Assembly (NCBI GenBank): GCA_025024175.1
Contig: QCXZ01000001.1
Span: 31,676,942 to 31,740,941, forward strand
Reading direction: 5' to 3'
From: Rhyzopertha dominica
Taxonomy: Eukaryota; Arthropoda; Insecta; Coleoptera; Bostrichidae
Length of the DNA stretch: 64,000 bases
The translations under genes were made by a program, and so were the position numbers. This document shows, piece by piece, positions 11,581-23,577 of the stretch (its first letter is position 1; the number at the start of each line of letters is the position of its first letter). The notes under the pieces were generated by a model. That model worked only from the letters and a program-made list of their open reading frames with translations, had not been told where the DNA came from and searched no databases.

Positions 11581-13359
11581 GTCCAGTGATTTTTTTCTTT
11601 GTTTACTAAGTATTCTAATATTTAGTGTCTTAGAACTATTCACTATTTCTAATGATTGTAACAAGTTAGGTTTGTTACCTTTATCGAGAGTTGAATACTT
11701 TTAAGGTTTTTACTTAAAATATATCCCCTTTATTTATAACCAAACTGGGAAAGCGCTTTCAGCTCATACAAGGTTTCTATAAATGATTCATGCATCCAGC
11801 GCGAAATTATCGGTTAAATCAATTTGCCGCCTCTCACGAAAGTGACGTATACTTGCCATCTATCGATTTTTAAATTATTTGATATATTTTAATATGAGAA
11901 AACGCCTGGGAGTGTGTATTTTAACATATTATGTAGTGTTTTGTGGGATAATTAACTTTAAAAGTGACGTTTTCAAATTCGAAATAAGCAATTTCGACTT
12001 CAAACAAAAAAGGTAGACTACATGCCAAAAACAAACATGAATTCAATGATCAAATAAAGAATTTTGAATAGGACAACTAAAATTACAAAAACCATTTTAA
12101 ATTTTAAATTTGTAAAATAAGGGTTANCTATAATTTAGTATATTTTCCGTATTTCTAAAAATAAAATAATTTTCGGGATTTGTTACAAACATGTAAATAA
12201 TTTAAATTATTTAAAGACGAAAAATATTTATTGTCATTTAAACACACTGATGACTTATCTATATGAGCTGAAAACGCTTCACCAATTTAGTTAGTTTAGT
12301 TCCTGATTTTTTGACAAGTGTAGTTATATCTTGAGCATTAAAAGAACTTTCTAATAATTTATTCTGAGGTTTATAGGCAATTTGGATTTGATGATTTTGT
12401 TGTTATAATATAGCTATAATTCAATGTGAATAAGCTAGCGTCACTATAGCGCCCTCTGCATTTTAAGGATACTGAAAATAAGAAAAANATCAATATCTAA
12501 AACTACTGACATGATTGTCACATGTATAAGAATACCTCATCCTTGACTGCTCTTTATTTATAATGCTCTAAAAGCTCTAAAATATTGTTAATTGATAATT
12601 TAACCAGACGACATTACTTGCAAGAAGGCTTGAAATATTTCATTTGAAAGCAATTATGGAATAGCAACAAAATTTTATTACATTTTTCTTCATCTACTGC
12701 TTATTTATTACTAATCACTACCTATTCAAAATGTTATTCAGCCATTTCCTTTTCCTGCACATTTGATTAAGCTAAGAAGTTTTTGATCTTTTGTATGTGA
12801 AACTNTAGATCGGGTGGCTGTAAATAATAATTACAGNACCAATATGCAACATATGTTCTAAAATAACAATGCAATGTGCATATTCTGACGANGTCTTTAA
12901 ACAAGATTTGCGAGCTCATAACATTATCTGAATTATGGTCTCAGTTGCCAAAAATATTTGAAGATAAATACGAAAGTATAAAATATTGCAAATATTTGAT
13001 GACAGTGATGTTGAGGACGAAAACATAGAAACTGAAATCGCAACAAGAAATACTGGCGCCCACACTAATAGTTACGTAAAGTGCATAATTATGCGTATAT
13101 GAAGTACTAAAAGTATCAGTAGAGCTAATATTATACTCAGTTTCAACAACCTTTTTTTGACAAATCATCTCACACAGGTTATACTTGAATCCTCATTTTG
13201 TAAATTAAAGTTGTATAATAATTTTATTTTTACTTTACCTTTTTTAACTGACACTATTTTTGTTTATTATGTCCTTTAATTGGAGTTGTCCAATTAGCGT
13301 ATGAAAAGGATATTAGGTTGTAAACATTGCATTGCCCCTTACCAAAACAATAACAAGAC
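11581..13359. other. AT-rich, no convincing gene
   Basis: Very AT-rich with several Ns. Around 12991-13070 the + strand reads FDDSDVEDENIETEIATRN, an acidic stretch of the type found near the N terminus of piggyBac-like transposases, but no catalytic core follows. I leave it unassigned. Confidence 0.4.
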
Positions 13360-13361
13360 TA

Positions 13362-13690
13362 TACCGGGTGTTCTAAATTAAGTGCGCACCATTGCTAACT
13401 TTTTTATTATCATAGATACAAAGTCGGTTAAATTGGCAAAGTAGTAGTACTTTTTCTACTGATTAAGTTGGTGGAAGCAGAAAAACAATTGAACATAGCA
13501 TTTCCGAGAAAATAAAAGAAATGTCTTTTATTTTAATGGAACACCCTATATATTTTTTAATAAAAAGTTTGCAAATTGTCCACAGAACAAAAATGTTCCT
13601 TTACGATGTAGTCCTAAAATTGAAAATAACCGAATTATTACAATATTTGTCATTTAGACAAGTAGGCTATGTAATTTCTTAAACAAAACG
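13362..13690 (+). repeat. left terminal inverted repeat of the mariner-class element
   Basis: This matches the reverse complement of 14932-15260 almost throughout. It carries the outer TACCGGGTG end and, further in, GACAAGTAGGCTATGTAATT. It lies downstream of the transposase stop codon. Confidence 0.9.
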
Positions 13691-13746
13691 AAATTTGTTT
13701 CTTTATAACGTATTTTATTTTAGCTAAAATAATAAAGAAGCTTACA

Positions 13747-14810
13747 TTAGGTGTGCGAAACATCGCCATTTTCTTCAATACATTTTCGGACATTTTTCAG
13801 TACTCGTTGAGTAGTAACTCTAAAAATTGTTCTGCCGTCAATGGATCGTATAATGCGTCTAATATTGTTTTTCAGCTCTATCAGGTTCGCATATCTCCTC
13901 TTGTAGACTTCATCTTTGACATAACCCCAAAAGTAAAAATCTAATGGAGTTATGTCAGGAGATCTTGGGGGCCAAGGTATAGGACCATCTGTTCCTATCC
14001 ACCTATCTTCAAAAAACGTCTCTCTAACAGCGCTCTTACTTCCTGAAGGCGATGGGGAGGGGCTCCATTTGGTTGAAGGAAATATATTTGGGTCCGAGTC
14101 TCTAAGTTGATATCATCAAAATAATTTTCGAGTAATTCTGAAAGCATGTCGACGTATCTCCTTCTAGTCAATGTGCCGTCATAAAAAATTGGCCCAATTA
14201 CTTGTCTGCCCATCAGCCCACACCAAACATTAACACTAAAATGTCCTTGTGGGTTTCTGGGATGAGGAACAAATAAATTTTCACTAGACCAATAATGCTT
14301 GTTCTTTCGATTAAACATACCCCGATTCGAAAAATTTGCTTCGTCAGTCCAAAGAACATTCTTTAAAATATTGGGATTATGCATCCACATATCTACCAAC
14401 CACTGACAAAAAATTAGTCTTCTTGCAGTGTCGCCAGGTAATAAAGTTTGCACTGGTCGGTACTTATAAGGTACAAACTTATATTTTCTTAAAATCCTCC
14501 AAATTGTGCACAAACTGTAGCCACTATCCCTTACCAAATCTCTAGTTGAATTATTTTTATTTGCGTCAAAATATGCCAACACAATTATTTCTACTTGTTC
14601 ATTTATTATAAACTGTTTTGTAGTTCTAGATTTTTCAAAAATCCGTTCATTGCTTCTAAACTTTCTGTAGAGCTTCAAAAAATACCTCCTATCTGTTTGA
14701 TCACGATCAGGGTACATTTGACCATATTGCTCAAGTGCTCGGACACTATTTATACGGCAAACAAGATACACGTCTAACATATCGCATTTTTCTAAATGAG
14801 TAAACGCCAT
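13747..14810 (-). pseudogene. Tc1/mariner-class transposase, frameshifted, DD37D type
   Basis: The first open part (14810-13995) is 271 codons from ATG. An N-terminal helix-turn-helix region covers about residues 1-110 and the DDE core follows. The first catalytic Asp is D156 in LWTDEANF. The second should lie in the QQDGAPPH-type motif, but here the sequence reads QPNGAPPH, so the Asp is Asn (residue 248). A 1-base loss in a T run at about 14010 then shifts the frame. The other frame continues RWIGTDGPIPWPPRSPDITP with the third Asp 37 residues after the second position, then LDFYFWGYVKDEVY, and stops at 13747. Total length would be about 354 residues, normal for the family. Two independent lesions make it non-functional for cutting and joining transposon ends. 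Confidence 0.9.
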
Positions 14811-14931
14811 TTCCTACTAACTAATTAACTAACTTCTTAACTAACTAGCTCCAAAAACACGTCTAATACGAAAAATTACACCAAATGATTGATTCTGACA
14901 CAATAATAATTCTCTGACAGATCGTATGAAG

Positions 14932-15260
14932 CTTTTGTTTAAGAAATTACATAGCCTACTTGTCTAAATGACAAATATGGTAATAATTCGGTTATCTTCA
15001 ATTTAAGGGCTACATTGTAAAGGAACATTTTTGTTCTATGGACAATTTGCAAACTTTTTATTGAAAAATATATAGGGTGTTCCATTAAAATAAAAGACAT
15101 TTATTTTATCTTCTCGGAAATGCTATATTCAGTTGTTTTTCTGCTTCCACCATCTTAATCAGTAGAAAAAGTACTATTACTTTGCCAATTTAACCGACTT
15201 TGTATCTATGATAATAAAAAAAGTTAGCAATGGTGCGCACTTAATTTAGAACACCCGGTA
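14932..15260 (-). repeat. right terminal inverted repeat of the mariner-class element
   Basis: This lies upstream of the transposase start and is the complement of 13362-13690. The 120 bases between it and the ATG (14811-14931) are the only 5' space for a promoter besides the repeat itself. Confidence 0.9.
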
Positions 15261-15299
15261 TAGCGTTGCTAGATTTAAATAACGAGTTAGTTCCGTTAA

Positions 15300-15835
15300 T
15301 AAAATGTAACGGTATATACTTACTTTTGCTCCACCGATACAACGAACTCTGCGTGCTGCTGCGTGCGTCATACTCATATTCCAACGAAACAATGTCCACA
15401 AGAGACGCAAAAAACCGTAATTTCCCTTAACAACTTAATCCCCAGCTGCCACGATCCGGCATGCAGCCCGCAGGGGAACCACAGCCCGACCGTTTTTAAT
15501 TCTTAATATCATTTCCAATTAAACCGCCCTTTTGGCTTGGTCCAATATCGGCTCTAGCAAACCGCAAAAAGAAAGTGCACTGGCCTGCAGCTACGCGATA
15601 TTGAATTCGAGAGCAAACACTCGAAAAGTTTGTAATAATTATAAGGGAAGGAGATCGATGAAGGACGGTTCCGCTATAAGGGCCCATTCATCGCGTGGAG
15701 CGGTTCAAAATTTAAGCCTCGGGGGGCTTAATTGGGAAAATGACGTTGAACGTTTCCCGTGCGTACCTGAAGAGCGGCCTGGAGAGCGCGGGCGGTACGC
15801 CAGGAGGAATTAAACGTTTCGTTTCTGGATAAAAT
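15300..15835. other. GC/CpG-richer island, no gene identified
   Basis: Composition rises sharply above the AT-rich flanks. Open frames run on both strands, but none has splice framing or a domain. ATTA/TAAT-type sites occur within it (for example near 15500 and 15728). It is probably non-coding and possibly conserved; see the findings on such islands. Confidence 0.5.
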
Positions 15836-16040
15836 TGGGTACGGTGTGAAGCGGGATCGTTAAACTATAAATTATACATTCATGTCTTGTCTAGGGAATC
15901 ATTCGTAATTTACTTCTCAGTGTTTCAACATATAGCGCATCTACACAAGTAACATGCGTATACTTGATGTCACGTTAACTTAATGATGTTATGGGGAATA
16001 TTTAAATACATATAAATTAACAATAATTGTGCAGATAAGA

Positions 16041-16137
16041 TCTCTTTATCAGCATCGTGCTCCCAAAATGCTTGCCACCCAATGCTTCATTCAAAGGATT
16101 AAACATACGAAAATCGCAAGACGACCTTGGGCTATAA
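16041..16137 (-). pseudogene. mariner transposase C-terminal relic
   Basis: The minus strand reads YSPRSSCDFRMFNPLNEALG followed by GKHFGS. This is the third-Asp region of mariner (irritans/SETMAR-like) transposases, where YSPDL.PCDFH.FGPL..ALGGK.F is usual. The catalytic Asp after SP is replaced by Arg. Only about 32 codons are recognisable, and no matching inverted repeats are seen nearby. Confidence 0.75.
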
Positions 16138-18288
16138 CGTGAATGCCCTAAAAATCTCCAGTGCATTCCTTATAATTTTTGCAAGTCAATGCGGCTAGGT
16201 GAAGTAAACCTTGTCGACACTTTCCGCATTTACCAAGTCCTTCCATAACATTTTGCAAACTTCAGAAACTATCTCGGAAAATGATGTCACACTAATTCGT
16301 TAAGTATAATTAAAAAATGTCCGGTGATACTATTTTACAGGAACTTGAACGATGATACCTTAAGTTTACGAGAAATCTCTATAAACTTGAAATCGACAGC
16401 TCAGTCTCCAACAGTCGCTGTGATATGGACAAAACAGGAGGAAGTGTATCTGCTAGAACAGAAAGATAGGTTATTTCGGTAGTAAAAAAATATTTACAGA
16501 GTTCCAAGGGTGAGAATCAAATGTCTTGCATTGAACAAACAGTAGTCGAGAGTATGAATATAAATCATTCCAACATCGTTCGTAAACTGCATTCCTCACC
16601 AATATGAGTCATTACACATCAGTCAATATGAAATACATAAAAAAAATTACATTGTCTCAACTTCCACGACAATAGTTGATGGGAAGTTAAGCAAAAAGGA
16701 AAGAGATCCAACCATGCGACATTAAACGACATTCGGTATATTCACAACCATCTTGTAATTTCAGAGGTGACAGAAGGTTTGAATTAATGTTCGAAGTGAT
16801 ATATCCGAAGCTAGTAAAATAATGTGGATCTGGCACAAAACGATGACTTGCTCCTTTCTTCAGCTGCATATGGGAATCATAAATTTCTGAGAAGTACCTG
16901 CGAGTGATTATTGGGCATTTCAGGATATGGAAGCTTGAACCAAACAAAATAGAAGTGGCAGTACTCCATCTCAATGAATATGCAAACTACCACCAAAGAA
17001 TAATATTTAGAGAAAACCGTTATTGAATGTTTTTGGTCTTAAGGTTGCGTGAAAAGCAGAATGGATATCTTTATACGAGCAAAGTTTCCTGCAAACGACA
17101 ACCCAACTCTTAAACTTGTGCCGCCTGGTTCTGATGTGAGAATGGAAGAGCTGTCAACACTCTTTACAAATGGGGACGACTAGATCTTCTCATTGCGACA
17201 ACAGCAAAGTAGTATTGACAATCCAGCATGTAGTGCAAGCAATTGTGTCGTAGAAAAACTGCAACAATGACGAAGATAGCTGTATTAATTCATAAGACGT
17301 ATACCTCTAGTTTTCGTGCTGGAATGTATTTAAATGGTTTCACTTTACTGGTGGATAAGCGTGGCATAAACACAATTCAGTTGCTCTCAGTCAAACTAAA
17401 GTAATCGGAGATTTTGCAAAAAGAAGAAGCGCATTTGATTTGATTATCTTCATGTTGTCTTATTATTTTTTGTTTTACCTTAACTTCAGTCCCATGCACT
17501 CCGATATTTCTACAAATTCTATAAAAATTTTTGTTTTTCGTTCAGACAAGAACTGTGCTTTTATTACTTATTAAGAGCATGTCAAAGTTCTATTGGGTTT
17601 CCGTAGCGACGAATTATAGGCAAAGTTTAATATTAAGGGAGCAATTGAAAAACAAATGTGAATAGCCAGATCATCACAGACTCCATCTCTAAAATTTCTC
17701 TTTTTTAATTCCCATTTAAACTTGTGGTAAATTTGGTGACTCGAAACTAGGAGTCCAACTTTGTTCCCTCTTTGACGGACCGCCCAGTACATCTTAAGAA
17801 TCATACTGATTTCCAAATATTTATCACATATGAATATCCATAGCGAGGGAATGGACAAATTAGACGTACTTCGGAACATCAACCACGTTGGTGCGACTGT
17901 CGATGGAAGCACTGCCGCTCGACAGAGCATTGCGATCCACCTGGGCTTTACAGAAAACAGCGGTATTGGAATAAGCCTACATTTTTCCTTTGTATTCGTT
18001 CCTTTTTGTATTTAATGTCCCATCCTTCGTGTGTACTATTTTTTTCTATACAAGAGAATAAACACTCCGATGAATAAAAGATGTTAACTTTTGTGATATA
18101 GTTCATTGCTGTTGCATTTCAAAATTTTCAACTGCCTCATTACATACATAAAGACACCGCTCCCTATTCACATCTATTTTCACGAGGGTGTTCATGTAAA
18201 TATTATGTTATCTACAATTTTCGTTCGAATGCAGATTTTTTTTTATTCGTATAGATTATTTGAAACTAGGCAGAAGTATTACGTGAGC
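16138..18288. other. unassigned, one possible coding remnant
   Basis: No clear transposon protein. At 17058-17183 the + strand is open and reads SRMDIFIRAKFPANDNPTLK, then LVPPGSDVRMEELSTLFTNG before a stop. Its amino-acid composition is protein-like, so it may be an exon or a pseudogene piece, but I recognise no family. A 119-codon minus-strand frame at 17571-17930 lacks domain similarity. Confidence 0.35.
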
Positions 18289-18292
18289 ATAT

Positions 18293-18620
18293 TGTTATGA
18301 TGCCGGGAAACAAGACTGACGTTCCCGAAGCTTCCATGATTAATAGGTAGACGGCTCTGGAAATTTGTTGGGCAGTACATAAGCGCGACGAAAAATATGC
18401 GAAGGCAGTCTATTTCAACAGCTGCCAAGCAAGCATACAAAGCGAGCCAATTGTTCTAAAGTGTTTTAGAGTGACTACAGTGGTTAATTGAATAAGTTTT
18501 ATTGCAATAATGGTGTACTAAATTAGGAGAGGTTATAGTTTATAATGTATTTCGGTACTAGAAGGTAAATAAAGGAAGTTAAGTTGTAAATCCGCATTTT
18601 TAGAACCAGTACACTTAACA
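18293..18620 (+). mobile_element. solo LTR, gypsy-type
   Basis: A 328-bp segment starts TGTTATGATGCC and ends ACACTTAACA, so its termini form the short inverted repeat TGTTA...TAACA typical of LTRs. It is flanked directly by ATAT on both sides (18289-18292 and 18621-18624), a 4-bp target duplication of Ty3/gypsy type. It contains a plausible transcription region (GTAAATAAAGG near 18570) and no coding sequence. No second LTR or internal region is present, so it is the product of LTR-LTR recombination. It is unrelated to the LTRs at 50083 and 53947. Confidence 0.85.
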
Positions 18621-20218
18621 ATATATATTATGGTGTGTATGTATGTCGTAAGGTTGCTTTTATAATATTTCGGTGTAACATTCCTGAGGTAAGACGTCTT
18701 CACAAACATGAAACAAGTGTAATACGATTTGTTTTACAATTCCGGTATGTTTCTGTACCGAAAATTATTTAGTGGGAACATAATTTGAATGTCGTCGTTT
18801 CACAAACTGAAAAACAATAGATGCTGAATAATAGTAACACCGAATTCCATTACAGACGAACGTCCGTGTCGTAGAATATTCATTCGCAGCTAAAAAAGAA
18901 AAAATAATGCCAAAGCAAAACCTGCTGCTGTATTCGCATATTTCAAAGCTTTTTTCGCCCGCTATGGAACAACGTGTACACGAAGCCTACTCGTCCCCCG
19001 CGTCGGAACACGGCTTCAGACCGAATTAATTAACGCTGCCCCGCTACATACATATTTCATCCGGATTTCTGGACATCCCTGCTTAAGCAGTTTTATCTGT
19101 CTCGGGGATCCCCCTTACAGTTCCCGGCTGATACCTCACTTCCGCTTTATCACACCCGTAACTTGTTGCCGCCCGGGATCGCGGCATCCGGGTTCAGGGT
19201 CAGCCGTTGACGCAAACACCGGGTAGAATTTAATTCGGTTTTTTTGGTAGGATATGCAGGATGTCGGATAAAATAATCGATGCAGCCCGACTTGGATTTG
19301 GAGCGTGATTGTTCTTCATTTTAGATAACCATCCTAGCTCAATTCTACTTTGCGGAAACCCAAGATACACCTATACATTTGGAATTTCACATCATTCTGT
19401 TGCCGTCCAATACAGATGGCTCTTACTTACATACGGTTATGTAATACATAATGCGGCGAAGGATCTTCCTCATTTGGTAAGAGGTGAGCGCCCAAGAAAA
19501 AGATGCAAGAGAAAAATATTTTCATTTATAATTAAGGTGAATACTGCCGTATTAAGTTAGAATGTTCAAAAAATCGCACCACTTAAGATAGTTTTCATCA
19601 TACTTGCATAGACTGCACCTTAATTAGCGGTAATTTTGGAATAATTTCGGTCCTAGGAGCTTTCTAAGATTGATGACAATTCTTATAGGGTCAGTCAAAA
19701 ATATGGAATCCCCGGTATATTTCTATAAATATGAGCTTTACAGCCAAAAGTTCTTTTCATAAATATTTTGAGTATCTTTTTTGCTTTGTTTTAATGATAA
19801 TCAAGCGATTTTTTGATTTTATATTGTTCTTCTTATCCTTGAAATGACCCGGTGTTCGATAACAATTTTTTTTAAGAAAAATCATTCGTGATTTCAAATA
19901 AACAACAAAATATGTTATCAAAGCAGGTTCTGCATGCTTTTAATTGGTTTTTATTCATGTGAATGATAATTCCAATACACAATAATTTATATACCTAAAT
20001 AATCTTTTACATCATATTAAGTGGTTAAACTGAAGATCTCCTGCAGCTTGACAATAACACTGTCATCACAGAAACTGATTCCAGTATTTGCAAATTTCGT
20101 GGGGAGTAAACAATAAAGGAGTCAAATCGGGCGCCCTATTAAGCCAAGTCAGCATTAACTCTAAAATTTCACATCAGATGTGATTGATGTCAATGTCATA
20201 CACTGACAATTTTTAACT
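18621..20218. other. mixed DNA with GC island and a transposon end
   Basis: 18,950-19,300 is a CpG-richer island with no gene. At 19686-19800 a segment starting AGGGTCAGTCAAAAATATGG resembles the end of a Tc1-like element and has a diverged relative at 57216. The rest is AT-rich with nothing recognised. Confidence 0.5.
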
Positions 20219-20307
20219 TGACGTTTTACCGATGTCTGTGGTCGGCATCTTCAGAGGATGGTGGATATCCTCTGAAGATNCCGACCACAGACATCGGTGA
20301 AACGTCA
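20219..20307. ncRNA. inverted pair of hammerhead-ribozyme-like motifs (Penelope-type)
   Basis: Two 41-base arms (20219-20259 and 20267-20307) are reverse complements around a 7-base loop. The right arm, + strand, has the hammerhead core in order: stem I strand CCT, CTGAAGA (fits CUGANGA), a stem II formed by CCGA/TCGG, GAAA, then CGTC as the cleavage triplet context, then AGG closing stem I. Stem III has no loop (GAAACGTC), as in the minimal hammerheads carried by Penelope-like retroelements, which are thought to act as dimers. The left arm, minus strand, has the same layout but TAAA replaces GAAA, which should inactivate it. No Penelope reverse transcriptase is nearby. One base in stem II is N. 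Confidence 0.6.
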
Positions 20308-22166
20308 GGTCCTTTAATCAGGATTAATTGACCAAGGACATATAACTCGAACAATTGAAGAGTAAGTTTGAACATGCTGTGTTACCGCGATCATTATCAG
20401 TACGTAAATTGCAATCAGCCCACCAAAAACTTATCTCAAAATGAAATATTAACTTATTCGATACGCGGTCGTTGGTGAAATATTTTATTGATTGATTGAT
20501 TGAACCAGCGTACGATCAGCATTTCTGCCATTCCCGGATATACCGGCGAGCCGGCCATCCACGCTGGGTTGGAGGGGTACATGCTGATTGCTAGTAATAG
20601 AATGTGCCTAGCGCATGGGAATGGGAAGATTATATAGGTACATTCATTTCCTTTAAATGTTTTTTTCTGCTATTGACATCATTGTTCCACTTCAGAGTAG
20701 CTCGATTAAATTCTTGTTCCTTATCATTTCTAGCTATTATACTTCGTTTTCCCCTGACTTCTGAATTATCGTCTCCACAGTTGTTTTCGATGTAAAGCAC
20801 GGTCTTCTTCTTTTGCGTGGTCTCTTCTTAGTTCCCAGGTCTTCCTTAATATGTGGTCTGTTTCTCTACTAGATGTGTCCCTAGTATTTCGTCGCGTATA
20901 TCTCTATTCTTTTTATGATAGTTCTGTTATCCAGGAGTTCCGCTTTTGCCGCACGTGTGGTATGTATTTGGTTGAATGATATTTTTGCCTTAGCATTTTG
21001 TTATTTCTTAAGTTATTTACCTAAGCACTGCGTTCGCCCTTCTGTTGGTTGGGACATATACACCTGCAATGCATACTGTTTCCGTCTTCCAGGATTTTAT
21101 GTACCACTATTGTGTAATTTCTTGAATACACTTCACTAGACACACGTAACTACTACTACACTATAGTACAGCAACGACAACAATAGTAACATAAACTTAA
21201 GCACACAACACTGGGACACTGTGAATTAAACTCTTGCAATTTTATATAGTTGCACGATTTTTGTACCTTGTTTAGATTGCTCTTTCATAATGATGTTGAC
21301 GTTTCCTTGTGTGATTTCGTCTCTATTTGTCCGATAGCTTGCTGGAGCTGTACGTCTACGTCGGTGATGTTTTACGGAATTCTTGTTGCCTGTGCGCTTT
21401 TTTTTATGTATATTAGAGGTTCTTTACGGCCGTGCGTTTATATCCATAGCTCTATAAACAAGATTATCGCACTATCATAGTGGTAATCACTCCCTCTTTC
21501 TGGTGTTGCCGCTACGACTTCTTCTGAAGCGATTTTGTTTCAAGTTGTTTATGAGTGCTGGGACTATTTTGACCGGTGACCTTGAGAAGTTTCATCCAAA
21601 CTGCTTCCGAACTTCCGCATGTTTTGTCTGGTGTGATTTACAGATTTTTTTCTTATTTTTCTTGCCCGATTTTGTGTTATTGCTTGACAGTGTTTTCCCA
21701 TGTATCTATATCACGAATCTATGTGTTTCGCAGGCTGTTTCTGTCCAACAATTGCGTAACTTCTTGTATACGCTTTGCTAGATCTTTTGACACGGATCTA
21801 CTTCACTGTAACGAAGATGAAAATAACAACCGCAACACAAACACGAGAATGCAACACTAGAACACATTATTAACGAAAATTCTAAAATTCAATATGATTG
21901 TTTAACGCGACACTCATCTTGGGTCATAGGCGTATAATATCGTTCTAAGCGGTTCCTCTTTTCCCCTAAATATATTTTATTTTCTCGTTTTTCGGTTTCA
22001 TTGAGTTCCTGCAGCTGTAGAGCATCCTTTTTCTTTTCTTTTCTTTTTAATGGAAGGACGTCTAAAAAGACGAGGCTTGCATTTGTTATTTGTTAGATAA
22101 TTGATCGTTCTAGTCAAGACTACGGTATAGGCGTTTATATGTTTTGATTTCCTGAATGCTTAGGGT
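20308..22166. other. unassigned, possible diverged repeat pair
   Basis: A GATT run lies at about 20482-20500. Two segments, around 21110-21230 and 21750-21860, look like distant copies: both have a TTCTTG.ATAC..TT.CTAGA block followed by an A/C-rich tract. This suggests a decayed transposon in two pieces, but no protein motif supports a family. Open frames here lack domains. Confidence 0.4.
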
Positions 22167-22182
22167 TTATTATTATCATTGC

Positions 22183-22225
<43 letters not shown>

Positions 22226-22229
22226 GTTA

Positions 22230-22268
<39 letters not shown>

Positions 22269-22290
22269 GTATAATTATTATTATTATTGC
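22167..22290. repeat. (TTA)n microsatellite, ~120 bp
   Basis: A long TTA run interrupted by a few TTG, CAT and AGT units. Confidence 0.95.
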
Positions 22291-23538
22291 TATTTAGGAT
22301 AGCATCTGATTTTCACGCGTGGAACAATTCAGGGTAACTATTTGTATCTATTTTTAGACGTAAACTTACTGCATTTTTGGTGTAACCTTCATCTGCTGAA
22401 GGGCCCTTTTACCGTTATTAAAGCATTCCAGATGGCCTGTCGAAAACAAACATCGGGCTCTGAAAGTACCTGGCTACAGTCGCTTTCGGTCCCAAAATAC
22501 GTTCCTTTTGCCCCGGAATGCGATATTAGATTGGAAGATAAATAATACAAAGAAAGTGGCTAGTTACGCATATGCAACATGCGTATAAATTATTATGCTA
22601 GTTATGTTAGTCAACTATTTTTATATCATCTTATTTTAGTTTCTGCTGTAGGTTGTTGGTTAGATGAGTTCCCACATGTGTTTCAGGTACATCCAGATAT
22701 ACAGGTGCTCAGATAAGCAAGCACCACCTTCACCACGCTAAGCACTTGTCTCCATCATAAAACCGTTAAACACTCACTATGTGAAAAGTTTAGTTTATTA
22801 ATCCCAAGCACTTGTAATAGAGCTCAGAGAACCGTTCGAATACACGTCTGTCTCCGACCAGCGCACAAATCCTATCGCCCGGTCGTTGAAAAAACATTTT
22901 AAATAAATAAAATAAAAAGTAACATGTACTATCTAAACGTATACTCCCATTTCTAATAAAGACGTATTTTAATTTAGGTTATATACCTATATTTTAATAG
23001 AATTGATCAACAAATGTACAAAATGGACAAAAAACTAATTACTAACAAAAAAATTGATAAGTTGGGTTAAAAACAAGTAACTGCAAAATACAAAGACGAC
23101 GCGTTAATAATTTTAGTGAACTAAACATTAATAAATCTAATATTATAAATGTCCAGTCTTACAAAGCCACTACACTGATGCTATAATAACTTGTTATTTC
23201 TGCTCGGACTACTTTTTCTCAGTGCTGATTTCTAACAACGCTCCTCATATTACCCACGAACCGTACAACCCTCCTTTCGATGTTAAAGATATTTACTCTC
23301 AGTTATAGGGACAAGTTTTAGAATTGAACTAAGTAGAATGGAACGCAATTCACTAGGTTTCTTTTTCAAAGTTTAATTAGCTTTTATATTATATTTACAT
23401 TTACATTTATGTATATGAATAGATGTTATTTTGTGGCCGATAATATCATTTAAATGATCGTCAGTTCAGCAAACAATTTTTCCCAATTAGTTAAGTTTTC
23501 TTACTAGACTACATATGTTTTATTTAACACTTTATTAT
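22291..23538. other. AT-rich, no recognised feature
   Basis: No transposon protein, RNA gene or splice-framed exon seen on either strand. Confidence 0.5.
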
Positions 23539-23540
23539 TG

Positions 23541-23577
23541 GCCGATGTTTAGCCACATCTTGCGGCTTTTTCAAGGC
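23541..23577 (-). ncRNA. degenerate hammerhead-like motif
   Basis: On the minus strand the order is GCC (stem I), TTGAAAA where CTGANGA is expected, a stem II formed by AGCC/GGCT, then AAAC, ATC and GGC closing stem I. The layout and loopless stem III match the motifs at 20267-20307 and 37544-37586, but the core is mutated. I infer a dead Penelope-type hammerhead relic. Confidence 0.4.

Larger units (their letters stand above)
13362..15260 (-). mobile_element. full-length Tc1/mariner-class transposon with long inverted repeats
   Basis: The element is 1,899 bp, starts TACCGGGTGTTCTAAATTAA and ends with the complement, with a TA dinucleotide immediately outside each end (13360-13361 and 15261-15262), the target duplication of this superfamily. 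The terminal inverted repeats are about 329 bp each, unusually long for mariner. The interior encodes one transposase on the minus strand (14810-13747). The two repeats differ by a modest number of substitutions, so the insertion is not very recent. Confidence 0.92.

Noticed and set aside
12991..13070. piggyBac transposase N-terminus
   Set aside because: Only a short acidic stretch (DDSDVEDENIE) is seen. No catalytic block follows, and such stretches occur in many proteins.
17571..17930. 119-codon minus-strand frame
   Set aside because: No domain, no splice framing and AT-driven composition, and the opposite strand is also open. A chance frame is simpler.
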